Source: Litorimonas sp964352855
GTDB taxonomy: Bacteria; Pseudomonadota; Alphaproteobacteria; Caulobacterales; Maricaulaceae
DNA length: 10,110 nucleotides
Reading direction: 5' to 3'
Assembly (NCBI GenBank): GCA_964352855.1
Contig: CAYGTR010000066.1
Span: forward strand, 1-10,110
The number at the start of each line of letters is the position of its first letter. The stretch's first letter is position 1. Shown here one piece after another: positions 1 to 6,242 of this stretch. The notes beneath the pieces are model-generated. The model was not told the origin of the DNA, made no database searches, and saw only the letters and a program-made list of their open reading frames with translations. A program made the translations under genes and the position numbers.

Positions 1-78
1 CCCCGCCCCCGCCCCCCCCCCCCCGCCCCCCGCCCCCGCCGGCGCCCCACGCGCCACCGGCGACCCCGGGCGGGGGCC
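1..78. other. C-rich low-complexity contig end, probably artefact
   Basis: The first 78 bases contain no T and only three A, and 35 of the first 40 are C. Composition changes abruptly to ordinary mixed sequence at about position 79. No reading frame, repeat unit or structure gives it a function. A homopolymer-like run at an edge is typical of poly-G read tails (here on the opposite strand) or of mis-extended contig ends. A genuine GC-rich tract cannot be excluded from the sequence alone. Confidence 0.7.
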
Positions 79-97
79 TACATGCAATTGTGTCAAG

Positions 98-150
98 AAC
101 GCCTCCGTCACCGCTTCGCTCGACACCTCACCCTAATGGGGAGAAAAGAG
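98..150. repeat. possible intergenic repeat downstream of the CoA-transferase gene
   Basis: This gap segment reads CGCCTCCGTCACCGCTTCGC followed by TCGACACCTCACCC, TAAT and GGGGAG. The CGCTTCGCTCG core and the CCC-TAAT-GGGG hairpin resemble a repeat style often found between genes in alphaproteobacterial genomes (GGAGGTGGCGAGCGAAGCG-like words). Only one copy lies in the window, so repeat status is inferred from resemblance. It lies past the stop codon of the neighbouring minus-strand gene, so the short hairpin could also help end transcription, although there is no clear T-run. Confidence 0.35.
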
Positions 151-154
151 ATTA

Positions 155-1315
155 TTAAATAACGCCTGCTTCTTTCAACGCCTCAATATCCAAACCTAAT
201 TCCCCCAGAATTTCTTCCGTATGTTCCCCGGCTTTCGGCGGGTCGAGGTCTAAACCCAAACGTTCGCCGTCGAGGCTGATCGGTAAGGCAGGGAGTTTGC
301 AGCGCCCGCCATCTTCCATTTCCATATCCAAAAGTCCGCCGCCTGCATTGAGATGTGGATCGTCAAACATCTCTTCGGGTTTCCCGATGGGGGCAAATGG
401 CAGGCCGAGATTTTCTATCTTTTCCATTAATTCCGCTTTGGTCAGGGATTTAAATTTCTTGATGATTTGCGGGAGGAATTTATCTTTGTGAATGACGCGG
501 TCGCGGTTCTCTTTCAGCTTTGGGTCTTCCAATAAGTGTTGTAAATCAAAAGCTTTGCATAATATCTTCCACTGTCCGTCAGAGACCACACCGATGAAAA
601 CCTGCTCATTATCTTTCGTATCAAAGAGCTGATAAATCGCCCAACTCGATACACGCGCGGGCATAGGTGCGGCGGCTTCGCCTGTGACCGCTTTCTGCGC
701 CATGTGTTGCCCAACAAGGAAAACGGTTGTTTCAAAGAGCGAGGCAGAAACATGTTTTCCGCGTCTTGTAGTATGTCTTTCATAAAGTGCTGCGAGTACG
801 CCCATGGCGCCAAACATACCGCCCGTCACGTCAATCACAGATGAGCCTGCGCGTAGCGGCCGTCCGGGTGGCCCTGTCATATAAGCAAGGCCGCCCATCA
901 TTTGTGTGACTTCATCAAGCGCTGTGCGGTGCGCGTAAGGGCCGTCGAGGAAACCTTTTTCAGAACAATAAATCAGTGCGGGATTTAGTTTCTTTAAAAC
1001 ATCATATCCAAAACCTAATTTGTCTAAGGCTCCGGGCCGAAAGTTTTCAATAAAGACATCAGCTTTGGCGATGAGTTCCAACACAGCCGCTTTGCCTTCG
1101 GATGATTTCAGGTTCACGCAAATCGATTTTTTATTGCGGTTATACATGGGGAAATAACCTGCACCTGCGCCGCGCAAGCGGCGCGTTTTATCGCCGCCAA
1201 TGGGCTCGACCTTGATGACTTCTGCACCCATGTCGGCGAGCATCAACCCCGCTGCTGGGCCCATCACCATGTGAGAAAATTCAATGACCTTTAGGCCGGA
1301 AAGCGGTTTTTTCAT
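155..1315 (-). CDS. class III CoA-transferase (CaiB/BaiF family)
   Basis: The 386-residue product has the normal length for family III CoA-transferases, which move CoA between carboxylic acids in the cytoplasm through an aspartyl-CoA thioester. Family marks seen: N-terminal PLSGLKVIEF and ADMGAEVIKVEP (about 4-38), NRNKKSICVNL (59-69), ENFRPGALDKLG (90-101), and SSVIDVTGGMFGAMGVLAAL (158-177), where Asp162 sits at the expected catalytic position, followed by RRGKHVSASLFE. The usual C-S-I-S-G-F motif after Ile-Tyr is altered to CSEKGF. It is the last gene of a four-gene minus-strand operon; its ATG overlaps the preceding stop by 1 nt (TAATG), which implies translational coupling. Context suggests it activates an acid made by the upstream hydrolases, perhaps for the divergent lyase. 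The acyl substrate cannot be read from sequence. The family call is firm. Confidence 0.93.
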   Translation of the reverse strand: MKKPLSGLKVIEFSHMVMGPAAGLMLADMGAEVIKVEPIGGDKTRRLRGAGAGYFPMYNRNKKSICVNLKSSEGKAAVLELIAKADVFIENFRPGALDKLGFGYDVLKKLNPALIYCSEKGFLDGPYAHRTALDEVTQMMGGLAYMTGPPGRPLRAGSSVIDVTGGMFGAMGVLAALYERHTTRRGKHVSASLFETTVFLVGQHMAQKAVTGEAAAPMPARVSSWAIYQLFDTKDNEQVFIGVVSDGQWKILCKAFDLQHLLEDPKLKENRDRVIHKDKFLPQIIKKFKSLTKAELMEKIENLGLPFAPIGKPEEMFDDPHLNAGGGLLDMEMEDGGRCKLPALPISLDGERLGLDLDPPKAGEHTEEILGELGLDIEALKEAGVI

Positions 1316-2220
1316 TAGAGTTGATCTCGGAATTGTTGTGTCGTTTCACCCGCCGTCATAACGGCAATATCGGGATGCTTTGCGACATAAGTCAAAAACT
1401 CACGAAGCGCCCAGATACGGAAAGGTTGCCCGATAATATAAGGCGTCAAGGTCAGGCCAATGGATTGCGCGCCAAACCTCTCATGCTCGGCAATGAGATA
1501 TTCGCAGGCCTCTTTTAATTGGGCAAGCCAGCTCTCTTCTGTTTGTTTGCGGCTATGGAGTAAAGTGAAGTCAGACAGTTCATAATTATTCGGCAGAAGA
1601 GTGATTGGGCCATTCGCCGTCTTGGCCAAAACAGGGGCATTTTCCATTTCCCAATCGAGGCAATAGCTCAGTCCCGTTTGCGCGAGTAAATCCAATGTGC
1701 GCGAAGATTGGGAGCGTGCAGGGGACATCCAACCTTTTGAGCTGCCATCGAAATAGTCCAAAGCTTTTTGAATAAGGTCAGCTTCTTCTTTTTCACTCAG
1801 ACCCTCGTGATGGATGTGATCTGTTGAAAGCCCATGAGCTAAGATGTCGTTTTGGCTATTATTTATGGCGTCTACTAAAGGGGGGTAGCGCTTGGCGATT
1901 TCACCATTGATGGCAAAAGTTGCTTTAACGCCAGCCTCTTCTAAGGCTTCCAATATCCGATAAACGCCAACGCGATTGCCGTAATCCCGCACAGTGAAGT
2001 GACGCAGATCAGGATAGGGCGTGACCATCGCGCCGGGATGTTTAAACGGTTTGCCACTTGGATTAATCGGGAAAAATTCCAGTGGTACGATCAGGTTCAC
2101 GGCGAGTTTCGCCCCGCCGTCCCATTTTAAAGGGGGACGGTCTTTCGCCTGCCGCCACTCATAAAACGCATGGTCTTGGCCATATTTGCGCTTGGGATAG
2201 GTGAGGTAGGACTTATCCAT
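1315..2220 (-). CDS. polysaccharide-deacetylase-fold hydrolase, PuuE-like (paralogue 1)
   Basis: The 301-residue product belongs to the NodB/CE4 fold group and resembles the metal-independent PuuE-type amidohydrolases more than sugar deacetylases. It carries RDYGNRVGVYRILEAL (78-93), AHG (128-130), SPARSQSSRTLDLL (166-179) and TPYIIGQPFRIWALREF (259-275); the first and last blocks are typical of PuuE-type allantoinases and related imidases. The classical TFDD metal motif is absent: the matching strand reads LAVNLIVPLEFF. The His expected in the C-terminal H-x-Y-x-x-G-Q-P-H-R-type block is also replaced (TPYIIGQPFR). There is no signal peptide, so it should be cytoplasmic. Its ATG overlaps the stop of paralogue 2 by 1 nt. 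The inferred role is hydrolysis of a cyclic amide or amide C-N bond, alone or as partner of paralogue 2; the substrate is unknown. Confidence 0.85.
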   Translation of the reverse strand: MDKSYLTYPKRKYGQDHAFYEWRQAKDRPPLKWDGGAKLAVNLIVPLEFFPINPSGKPFKHPGAMVTPYPDLRHFTVRDYGNRVGVYRILEALEEAGVKATFAINGEIAKRYPPLVDAINNSQNDILAHGLSTDHIHHEGLSEKEEADLIQKALDYFDGSSKGWMSPARSQSSRTLDLLAQTGLSYCLDWEMENAPVLAKTANGPITLLPNNYELSDFTLLHSRKQTEESWLAQLKEACEYLIAEHERFGAQSIGLTLTPYIIGQPFRIWALREFLTYVAKHPDIAVMTAGETTQQFRDQL

Positions 2221-3173
2221 TATTCGCCTCCCTTGATGGGATTAAACCCCGTCCCGCCTGTCACTACGCCACGTGCTTGAATATCCTCAATCGACTGATC
2301 CCAATAATTGTCAATGAAATGCTTCGCGATTTCTTTGCCAGTGGCGAACCAGACGTCATCTTTGTGGGCACAGATATGTTTAAGCGCCTCTTCAAAGGGG
2401 CGGATGCGGTGCGGTTGCGCGACCAGATAGGCATGAAGCGGGATACACATGACCGTACCGCTGCGCTCGCCTTCTTTTAAAAGTTGGTCGAAATGCCGTT
2501 TCAAAATATCGGTATAGCGTTGCGGGTCAAACCCCATCACGGAATAGGTAATCACGTCATTCACTTCGAGCGAATAAGGCATGGAGACGAGCTTACCTGT
2601 TTTCGTCTTCAGCGGTTGCGGTTGGTCGTCCTGGAACAGGTCGCAGGAATACCAAAAGTCGTTTTCAGCAATCAAGTCGAGCGTGTGTTCCGTGTGAGTC
2701 AAAGCAGGCGCGAGATAGCCGCGAATGCGTTGCCCGCTGGCTTTTTCCACCGTCTTGATACTGTCATTCAGAACAGCCTGTTCCTGTTCCGGCGATAGGC
2801 CGTAGGAATAGCGCGTGTTATAAATGCCGTGACTGAAAAACTCCCAATCGCGTTTGATGCAATCCTCGATGATTTCAGGATGATGATCGCAAAGCGCCAC
2901 ATTCAAACTGACCGAGCCGCGCAAATTATATTTGTCGAGTAACTCCATCAGACGTAAATGCCCGACCCGATTGCCGAAATCGCGCTGACTATATTGCTGT
3001 ACATTCGGGATGGTATTCGGCCAAGGTTGCCGCTTCGGGTTATTGGGCGGCATGAATTCGTAAAACTCAATATTGGGCGCAATCCAGAAAGCGAGCTTCT
3101 TTCCGCCGGGCCATTCAATTTTGGGCCGCCCCGCATAGGGCCAATAATCATAAAGGTTGGGTGTCGTGTGCAT
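2220..3173 (-). CDS. polysaccharide-deacetylase-fold hydrolase, PuuE-like (paralogue 2)
   Basis: The 317-residue product is homologous to its downstream neighbour but clearly diverged. Recognisable blocks are RDFGNRVGHLRLMELLD (64-80), DWEFFSHGIYNTRY (109-122), GYLAPALTHTEHTLDLI (152-168), LHAYLVAQPHRIRPFEEAL (246-264) and WFATGKEIAKHF (275-286). The CE4 TFDD motif is missing (AFWIAPNIEFYEF instead), and the HxxxH metal pair is reduced to HGIYN, so it is more likely a PuuE-like amidohydrolase than a metal-dependent deacetylase. It retains the PHRI block that paralogue 1 has altered. It lacks a signal peptide. It starts 2 nt after the stop of the isochorismatase-family gene, with AGGG upstream inside that gene's end. 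PuuE-type allantoinase is the nearest characterised activity I can name, but no ureide pathway genes accompany it here. Confidence 0.87.
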   Translation of the reverse strand: MHTTPNLYDYWPYAGRPKIEWPGGKKLAFWIAPNIEFYEFMPPNNPKRQPWPNTIPNVQQYSQRDFGNRVGHLRLMELLDKYNLRGSVSLNVALCDHHPEIIEDCIKRDWEFFSHGIYNTRYSYGLSPEQEQAVLNDSIKTVEKASGQRIRGYLAPALTHTEHTLDLIAENDFWYSCDLFQDDQPQPLKTKTGKLVSMPYSLEVNDVITYSVMGFDPQRYTDILKRHFDQLLKEGERSGTVMCIPLHAYLVAQPHRIRPFEEALKHICAHKDDVWFATGKEIAKHFIDNYWDQSIEDIQARGVVTGGTGFNPIKGGE

Positions 3174-3175
3174 GA

Positions 3176-3862
3176 TTAAGCCCTAAATTTCTCCAACCAA
3201 TCATACACTTCCTGCACATCTACCACGTCGGCATATTTGATAAGCAAGTCTGTCAAATTGGCGAAGTGATAGCTCTCATGCTTATCGGCGGTGGTTTCAA
3301 TCGGCACGATGGTGCGGAAACCGTAGGACAGGCTGTCCACGGTAGTCGCGCGGACACAACCTGATGTGCTGCCGCCCGTCACAACGACAGTATCGATTTC
3401 ATGAAACCGCAGAAAGCTGTTGAGCGGCGTTTCGAAAAAGGCGCTCGGCATGCGCTTGGTATAGACCGCATCAACAGAACGGTCGATATCGAGTCGGTCA
3501 TCAAATTCTGCGCGCTGGCTGCCGAACTTAATATTTTGCAGGCTGTCGGGCGTATCGGTGCGCGTGCCCCAAATACCGCAATCGGCGGCGTTCTCCATAT
3601 AGGCGACGTGGGTCCAAATCACGGGCAAACCTTTGTCGCGCGCCATCGCGGACAGCGTATTGATATGTTTCATTTGATCTGGGTTGGTGACATAGCCCGT
3701 CTTGAACAGATCAGGCCGTGTATAGGCCTTTTGCGGGTCCACATTCACAACCGCCAGACGCTCACCAAAGCCAAAACGCTTACGGGCCGGATTGGCGCGG
3801 ATGTCGTCGAAAATTTCCCGCGCTGTCTTGTTCGATAATTCCATTGTCGATGGGTGTGACAT
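3176..3862 (-). CDS. isochorismatase-family cysteine amidohydrolase (N-carbamoylsarcosine amidase-like)
   Basis: The 228-residue product has the cysteine-hydrolase fold with the full triad visible: Asp42 (VVNVDPQKAYT), Lys136 (YTKRMPSAFF) and Cys169 (GGSTSGCVRATTVDSLSYGF). The Ser-Gly-Cys-Val-Arg-Ala-Thr block followed by SYGFRTIVPIE is typical of the branch holding N-carbamoylsarcosine amidase and maleamate amidohydrolase, so hydrolysis of a small amide or N-carbamoyl compound to ammonia (plus CO2 if carbamoyl) is more likely than action on isochorismate. It has no signal peptide. It is the first gene of the minus-strand operon, with a good AGAGGA site 6-7 nt before its ATG, and is read divergently from the HMG-CoA-lyase-type gene. 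The exact substrate is unresolved. Confidence 0.9.
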   Translation of the reverse strand: MSHPSTMELSNKTAREIFDDIRANPARKRFGFGERLAVVNVDPQKAYTRPDLFKTGYVTNPDQMKHINTLSAMARDKGLPVIWTHVAYMENAADCGIWGTRTDTPDSLQNIKFGSQRAEFDDRLDIDRSVDAVYTKRMPSAFFETPLNSFLRFHEIDTVVVTGGSTSGCVRATTVDSLSYGFRTIVPIETTADKHESYHFANLTDLLIKYADVVDVQEVYDWLEKFRA

Positions 3863-3899
3863 AGTTTTCCTCTTATCCGGACGCGTCTATATCCGATAC

Positions 3900-3923
3900 T
3901 GCATCATTCTGTGGCTTGATGCA
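3900..3923. promoter_or_regulatory. operator-like inverted repeat TGCATCA-N10-TGATGCA
   Basis: Two perfect 7-bp arms, TGCATCA (3900-3906) and TGATGCA (3917-3923), are separated by 10 bp, giving a 24-bp dyad in the 100-bp gap between the divergent hydrolase operon and the lyase gene. The size and arm spacing suit a dimeric transcription factor. The right arm overlaps TTGATG, a possible -35 for the lyase gene with TATTTA 17 bp downstream, although that -10 is weak. No candidate regulator gene is adjacent in this window. The protein that binds is unknown. Confidence 0.5.
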
Positions 3924-3935
3924 CCTCAACTCGCA

Positions 3936-3956
3936 TCCTATTTACGTTGAATAGGA
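3936..3956 (+). promoter_or_regulatory. inverted repeat enclosing the ribosome binding site of the lyase gene
   Basis: Arms TCCTATT (3936-3942) and AATAGGA (3950-3956) pair perfectly around a 7-nt loop. The right arm contains the AGGA ribosome binding site, which lies 6-7 nt before the ATG at 3963. If transcribed, the hairpin would hide the site and could lower translation. At DNA level it could instead be a second operator. With seven mostly A-T pairs the stem is weak, and a chance occurrence is possible. Confidence 0.35.
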
Positions 3957-3962
3957 AACGCC

Positions 3963-4883
3963 ATGCAGAAAAAAATATTGATATCCGAGGTCGGCCCGAG
4001 AGACGGGTTGCAAAACTGCAAAGGCGTGATGCCGACCGACGTTAAAAAACGCTGGATACAGGGCTTGTATGACGCAGGCGTGCGCGAAATCGAAGTTGGC
4101 TCTTTTGTCCCGCCCAAGCTGTTCCCACAACTTGCCGATACGGCCGAGATTGTATCATTTGCCAAAACTTTAAAAGGTTTAACTGTTTTGGCGCTCATCC
4201 CGAATGTACGCGGGGCGCAGGCGGCCTTAAGTGCAGGCGTTGACGCCGTCACGCTCCCTCTGTCAGCCTCAGAAACGCATAGCCTTAAAAATATGCGCCA
4301 AAGCCATGAACAAGTGATTGAGAATGTGAAAGCTATTCGCGAGCTGTTTGATTCTGCGCCCAAAGAAAGTCGGCCTAGATTTGAAGCCGGCGTCAGCACA
4401 GCCTTTGGCTGCTCTATTGAGGGCGTCGTACCCGAAGCAAAAGTTCTCGAACTGTCAGAGCGCTTAGTTCAAGCCGGCGTCGATGAGCTCGGCTTGTCCG
4501 ACACGGTCGGTTATGCGCAACCCCTGCAGGTCAGGCGCCTGATACGCAAAGTCCGCGAAGTCGCAGGGACAGAACGTGTAAAGTCCGTCCATTTGCATAA
4601 TACTTATGGACTCGGATTAACCAATGCCTTTGCCGCTTTTGAAGAAGGCATTACGGTCTTTGATAGTTCCCAAGGCGGCCTCGGCGGCTGTCCGGCCTCA
4701 CCAGGGGCGAGCGGTAATATTGTGACCGAAGATATGGTCTATATGTTCGAAGCCATGGGTGTCGATACGGGCATAGACCTGGAAGCTTTGACGGCGTGTC
4801 GGAAATATCTGACTGAAGGCCTACCGGGTGAACCGATTTATGGCTTCATGCCTAATGCAGGTTTGCCAAAGACCTATCACTAA
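3963..4883 (+). CDS. mvaB: hydroxymethylglutaryl-CoA lyase-type enzyme
   Basis: The 306-residue product is a full-length member of the HMGL-like TIM-barrel family, which splits HMG-CoA into acetyl-CoA and acetoacetate (leucine catabolism). Conserved residues seen: EVGPRDGLQN (9-18; Arg13 and Asp14 catalytic), His210 and His212 in HLHNTYGLG (metal ligands), and GGLGGCPASPGASGN (238-252), with loop cysteine Cys243, ligand Asn252, then Glu256. The signature usually reads CP(Y/F)AxGA(S/T)GN; here the aromatic residue after Cys-Pro is Ala and Ser follows, so a related 3-hydroxyacyl-CoA substrate is possible. AGGA lies 6-7 nt before the ATG. The gene is divergent from an operon with a CoA-transferase, a plausible supplier of its CoA ester. 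Its 3' end overlaps the convergent regulator by 4 nt. Confidence 0.9.
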   Translation: MQKKILISEVGPRDGLQNCKGVMPTDVKKRWIQGLYDAGVREIEVGSFVPPKLFPQLADTAEIVSFAKTLKGLTVLALIPNVRGAQAALSAGVDAVTLPLSASETHSLKNMRQSHEQVIENVKAIRELFDSAPKESRPRFEAGVSTAFGCSIEGVVPEAKVLELSERLVQAGVDELGLSDTVGYAQPLQVRRLIRKVREVAGTERVKSVHLHNTYGLGLTNAFAAFEEGITVFDSSQGGLGGCPASPGASGNIVTEDMVYMFEAMGVDTGIDLEALTACRKYLTEGLPGEPIYGFMPNAGLPKTYH

Positions 4884-5158
4884 CGCTTGGACAGTAAATC
4901 GACCAACTCATTTACTTTTTCCTGACGGTCAGCAAGGTCGCCACTGGCAATGGCTGCTGCGAGGCAGTGATCAACATGATCTTTTAGGAGTTCGCCCTCG
5001 ACTCTTTTTAGCGCTGCTGTCACGGCTTTAATCTGCACGAGAATATCGACGCAGTAGCGGTCATCCTCAATCATTTTTTGCAGGCCGCGCACTTGGCCTT
5101 CAATGCGGGATAATCGCGTCAGGCTTTTACTGCGCCGTGATTTTCGATCTTTCTGCAT
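4880..5158 (-). CDS. CsoR/RcnR/FrmR-family metal-sensing transcriptional repressor
   Basis: The 92-residue all-helical regulator has the family's LSRIEGQVRGLQKMIEDDRYC core (16-36). The sensing positions read Cys36, His61 and Cys65 (YCVDIL and KDHVDHC), the Cys-His-Cys set of copper sensors of the CsoR type; RcnR has His and FrmR has Glu at the last position. Copper(I) is therefore the best guess for effector, which would relieve repression by releasing DNA. It is divergent from the metal/redox genes with only 52 bp between start codons, a gap holding a G-tract operator-like site, so control of that operon and of itself is likely. No Shine-Dalgarno is evident before its ATG, which may keep levels low. 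Its 3' end overlaps the lyase gene by 4 nt (CTAA), leaving no room for a separate terminator. Confidence 0.93.
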   Translation of the reverse strand: MQKDRKSRRSKSLTRLSRIEGQVRGLQKMIEDDRYCVDILVQIKAVTAALKRVEGELLKDHVDHCLAAAIASGDLADRQEKVNELVDLLSKR

Positions 5159-5169
5159 AAATTACACTT

Positions 5170-5198
5170 TTGAGAGTTGATTGCTAATAGCGAATATA
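5170..5198 (+). promoter_or_regulatory. candidate promoter of the metal/redox operon
   Basis: TTGAGA (5170-5175) and AATATA (5193-5198) are 17 bp apart, a fair -35/-10 pair. Transcription would begin near 5205, inside the G-tract, giving a leader of only a few bases before the ATG at 5211. A reverse-strand element TATATT occupies the same -10 bases and might serve the divergent regulator. The adjoining operator-like site would block both. This is pattern matching only. Confidence 0.35.
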
Positions 5199-5212
5199 CC
5201 ATAGGGGGGTAT
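5196..5212. promoter_or_regulatory. putative CsoR-family operator ATACCATAGGGGGGTAT
   Basis: A six-G tract is flanked by the inverted pair ATACC/GGTAT, the layout known for operators of the CsoR/RcnR/FrmR family (G/C-tract between AT-rich inverted repeats). It sits in the 52-bp gap next to a CsoR-type gene. The site overlaps the candidate -10 on its left and, unusually, ends inside the ATG of the downstream gene (5211-5213). Metal binding to the repressor would be expected to free it. Confidence 0.7.
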
Positions 5213-5864
5213 GCGCGTATTGGCAATATCAATTTTAATCCTCTTGGGCTTGACCCGTGTAGCTCAGGCGCGTCCCGTATCCTATCCGGAGGCGTGGACT
5301 CTGATGATACGCAATGATGCCGACCAAAACAGTGCGCATCTTCATTATACCGTTGATACACAGCACAGTATCGGACTGCGGGTACGCTATGACCGAGAGG
5401 AAGATTTCATATTTACGGGAGCCCAACTAAACCGCCTCATGAAGCGTTGGAATGCACCTGACAGCCAAGCCAATATTTATGGGCATATCGCCATCGGCAA
5501 AGTCTTTGACGATTTGGACGATGCGGAAATGCGGGATAAGCGCGAAAGTGATGAAGCACTATTCTTGGGCGTCTCCGGTGATTGGGAAACGCGGCGTTAT
5601 TTTGTATCGGGTGCAGCTGAATATTGGGATAATGGCCGTTTTGGTGATTTTTCTGCCTATCATGGACGTCTCGGCGTAGCGCCTTATGTCGCCAATACGG
5701 GGGCATTGCATACTTGGTTTATGGTGGAGGGGCATCACCGTCCCGAGAGTCGCGACAAGCTTGGTGCCTCTGCCGTGGTTCGGTTTTTTAAAGGTCCCGC
5801 CTTACTGGAAGTCGGTATGGACGACCAAGGCCAACCCTTGCTAAATTACATTCACAGATATTAG
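5211..5864 (+). CDS. secreted protein of unknown family, probable small outer-membrane beta-barrel
   Basis: I do not recognise a family. The 217-residue product begins with a convincing signal peptide (MRVLAISILILLGLTRVAQA, cleavage after the AQA at 20). The mature part has no Cys, no further hydrophobic helix, and many short alternating polar/hydrophobic, aromatic-rich stretches (for example HLHYTV, GLRVRY, IYGHIAIGKV, RYFVSGAAEYW, TWFMVEG, GASAVVRFF). It ends in NYIHRY, a terminal aromatic as in outer-membrane barrels; about 8-10 strands would fit. The signal peptide favours the ATG at 5211, even though this start lies at the end of the operator-like G-tract and has no separate ribosome binding site. 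First gene of the CsoR-linked operon and 9 nt before the HMA gene, so a role in metal passage or sensing at the envelope is inferred only. Confidence 0.75.
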   Translation: MRVLAISILILLGLTRVAQARPVSYPEAWTLMIRNDADQNSAHLHYTVDTQHSIGLRVRYDREEDFIFTGAQLNRLMKRWNAPDSQANIYGHIAIGKVFDDLDDAEMRDKRESDEALFLGVSGDWETRRYFVSGAAEYWDNGRFGDFSAYHGRLGVAPYVANTGALHTWFMVEGHHRPESRDKLGASAVVRFFKGPALLEVGMDDQGQPLLNYIHRY

Positions 5865-5873
5865 GAGACTGAT

Positions 5874-6233
5874 ATGAGACAGTTATTTATTATTGCGTTC
5901 GCGGCCCTATTCAGCCTCGCGCCGAATTATGTCTTTGCCAAAGACAAAAAAATGGAAGGGCCTGAGATTGTCGAAATCGCGGACGTGTCTGTGGGCCTCA
6001 ATGGCTTGGTTTGTGACTTTTGTTCCATCGCGCTCAATAAGACTTTTAAAAAACGCGACGAAGTGCGTGGCACTTATGTCGACCTTGACACAAAGCTTCT
6101 CTCCATTGTCCTGACTAAAGGCGAAACATTGTCGAATGAGGATATTGTGAACCTTGTAAAAAAAGCGGGCTATACGGCGACGAAAATCACCCGCAAAGAC
6201 GGTAGCGAATATACACCACCAACAAAAACATAG
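5874..6233 (+). CDS. periplasmic heavy-metal-associated (HMA) domain protein, MerP-like
   Basis: The 119-residue product has a signal peptide (hydrophobic 4-20, likely cleavage after VFA at 22) followed by one HMA-like ferredoxin fold (about 34-105). The metal site is LVCDFC, with Cys47 and Cys50 in CxxC spacing, in place of the usual GMTCxxC. The family binds soft metals such as Cu(I), Hg(II) or Zn(II) and hands them to a partner. Position directly before a MerT-like membrane protein recalls the MerP-MerT pair, in which the periplasmic protein passes metal to the importer. A strong AGGAG lies 6 nt before the ATG, only 9 nt after the previous stop, so co-transcription is very likely. The C-terminal tail (KDGSEYTPPTKT) is polar. 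Which metal is bound cannot be told from sequence. Confidence 0.87.
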   Translation: MRQLFIIAFAALFSLAPNYVFAKDKKMEGPEIVEIADVSVGLNGLVCDFCSIALNKTFKKRDEVRGTYVDLDTKLLSIVLTKGETLSNEDIVNLVKKAGYTATKITRKDGSEYTPPTKT

Positions 6234-6242
6234 GTTCTGATA

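Noticed and set aside
1872..1888. CTACTAAAGGGGGGTAG, a second CsoR-operator-like G-tract dyad
   Set aside because: It lies inside a conserved-family coding region (encoding RYPPLVD on the minus strand), far from any start and unrelated to metal genes. Probably a codon coincidence.
2484..2798. Plus-strand frame opposite the second PuuE-like gene
   Set aside because: Shadow of a well-supported gene with no independent evidence.
3401..3838. Long plus-strand frame opposite the isochorismatase-family gene
   Set aside because: The minus-strand protein has a complete catalytic triad. The opposite frame has no ribosome binding site or family features and is a shadow.
3938..4399. Minus-strand frame opposite the start of the lyase gene
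   Set aside because: It is antisense to a strongly conserved catalytic region and unsupported as a gene.
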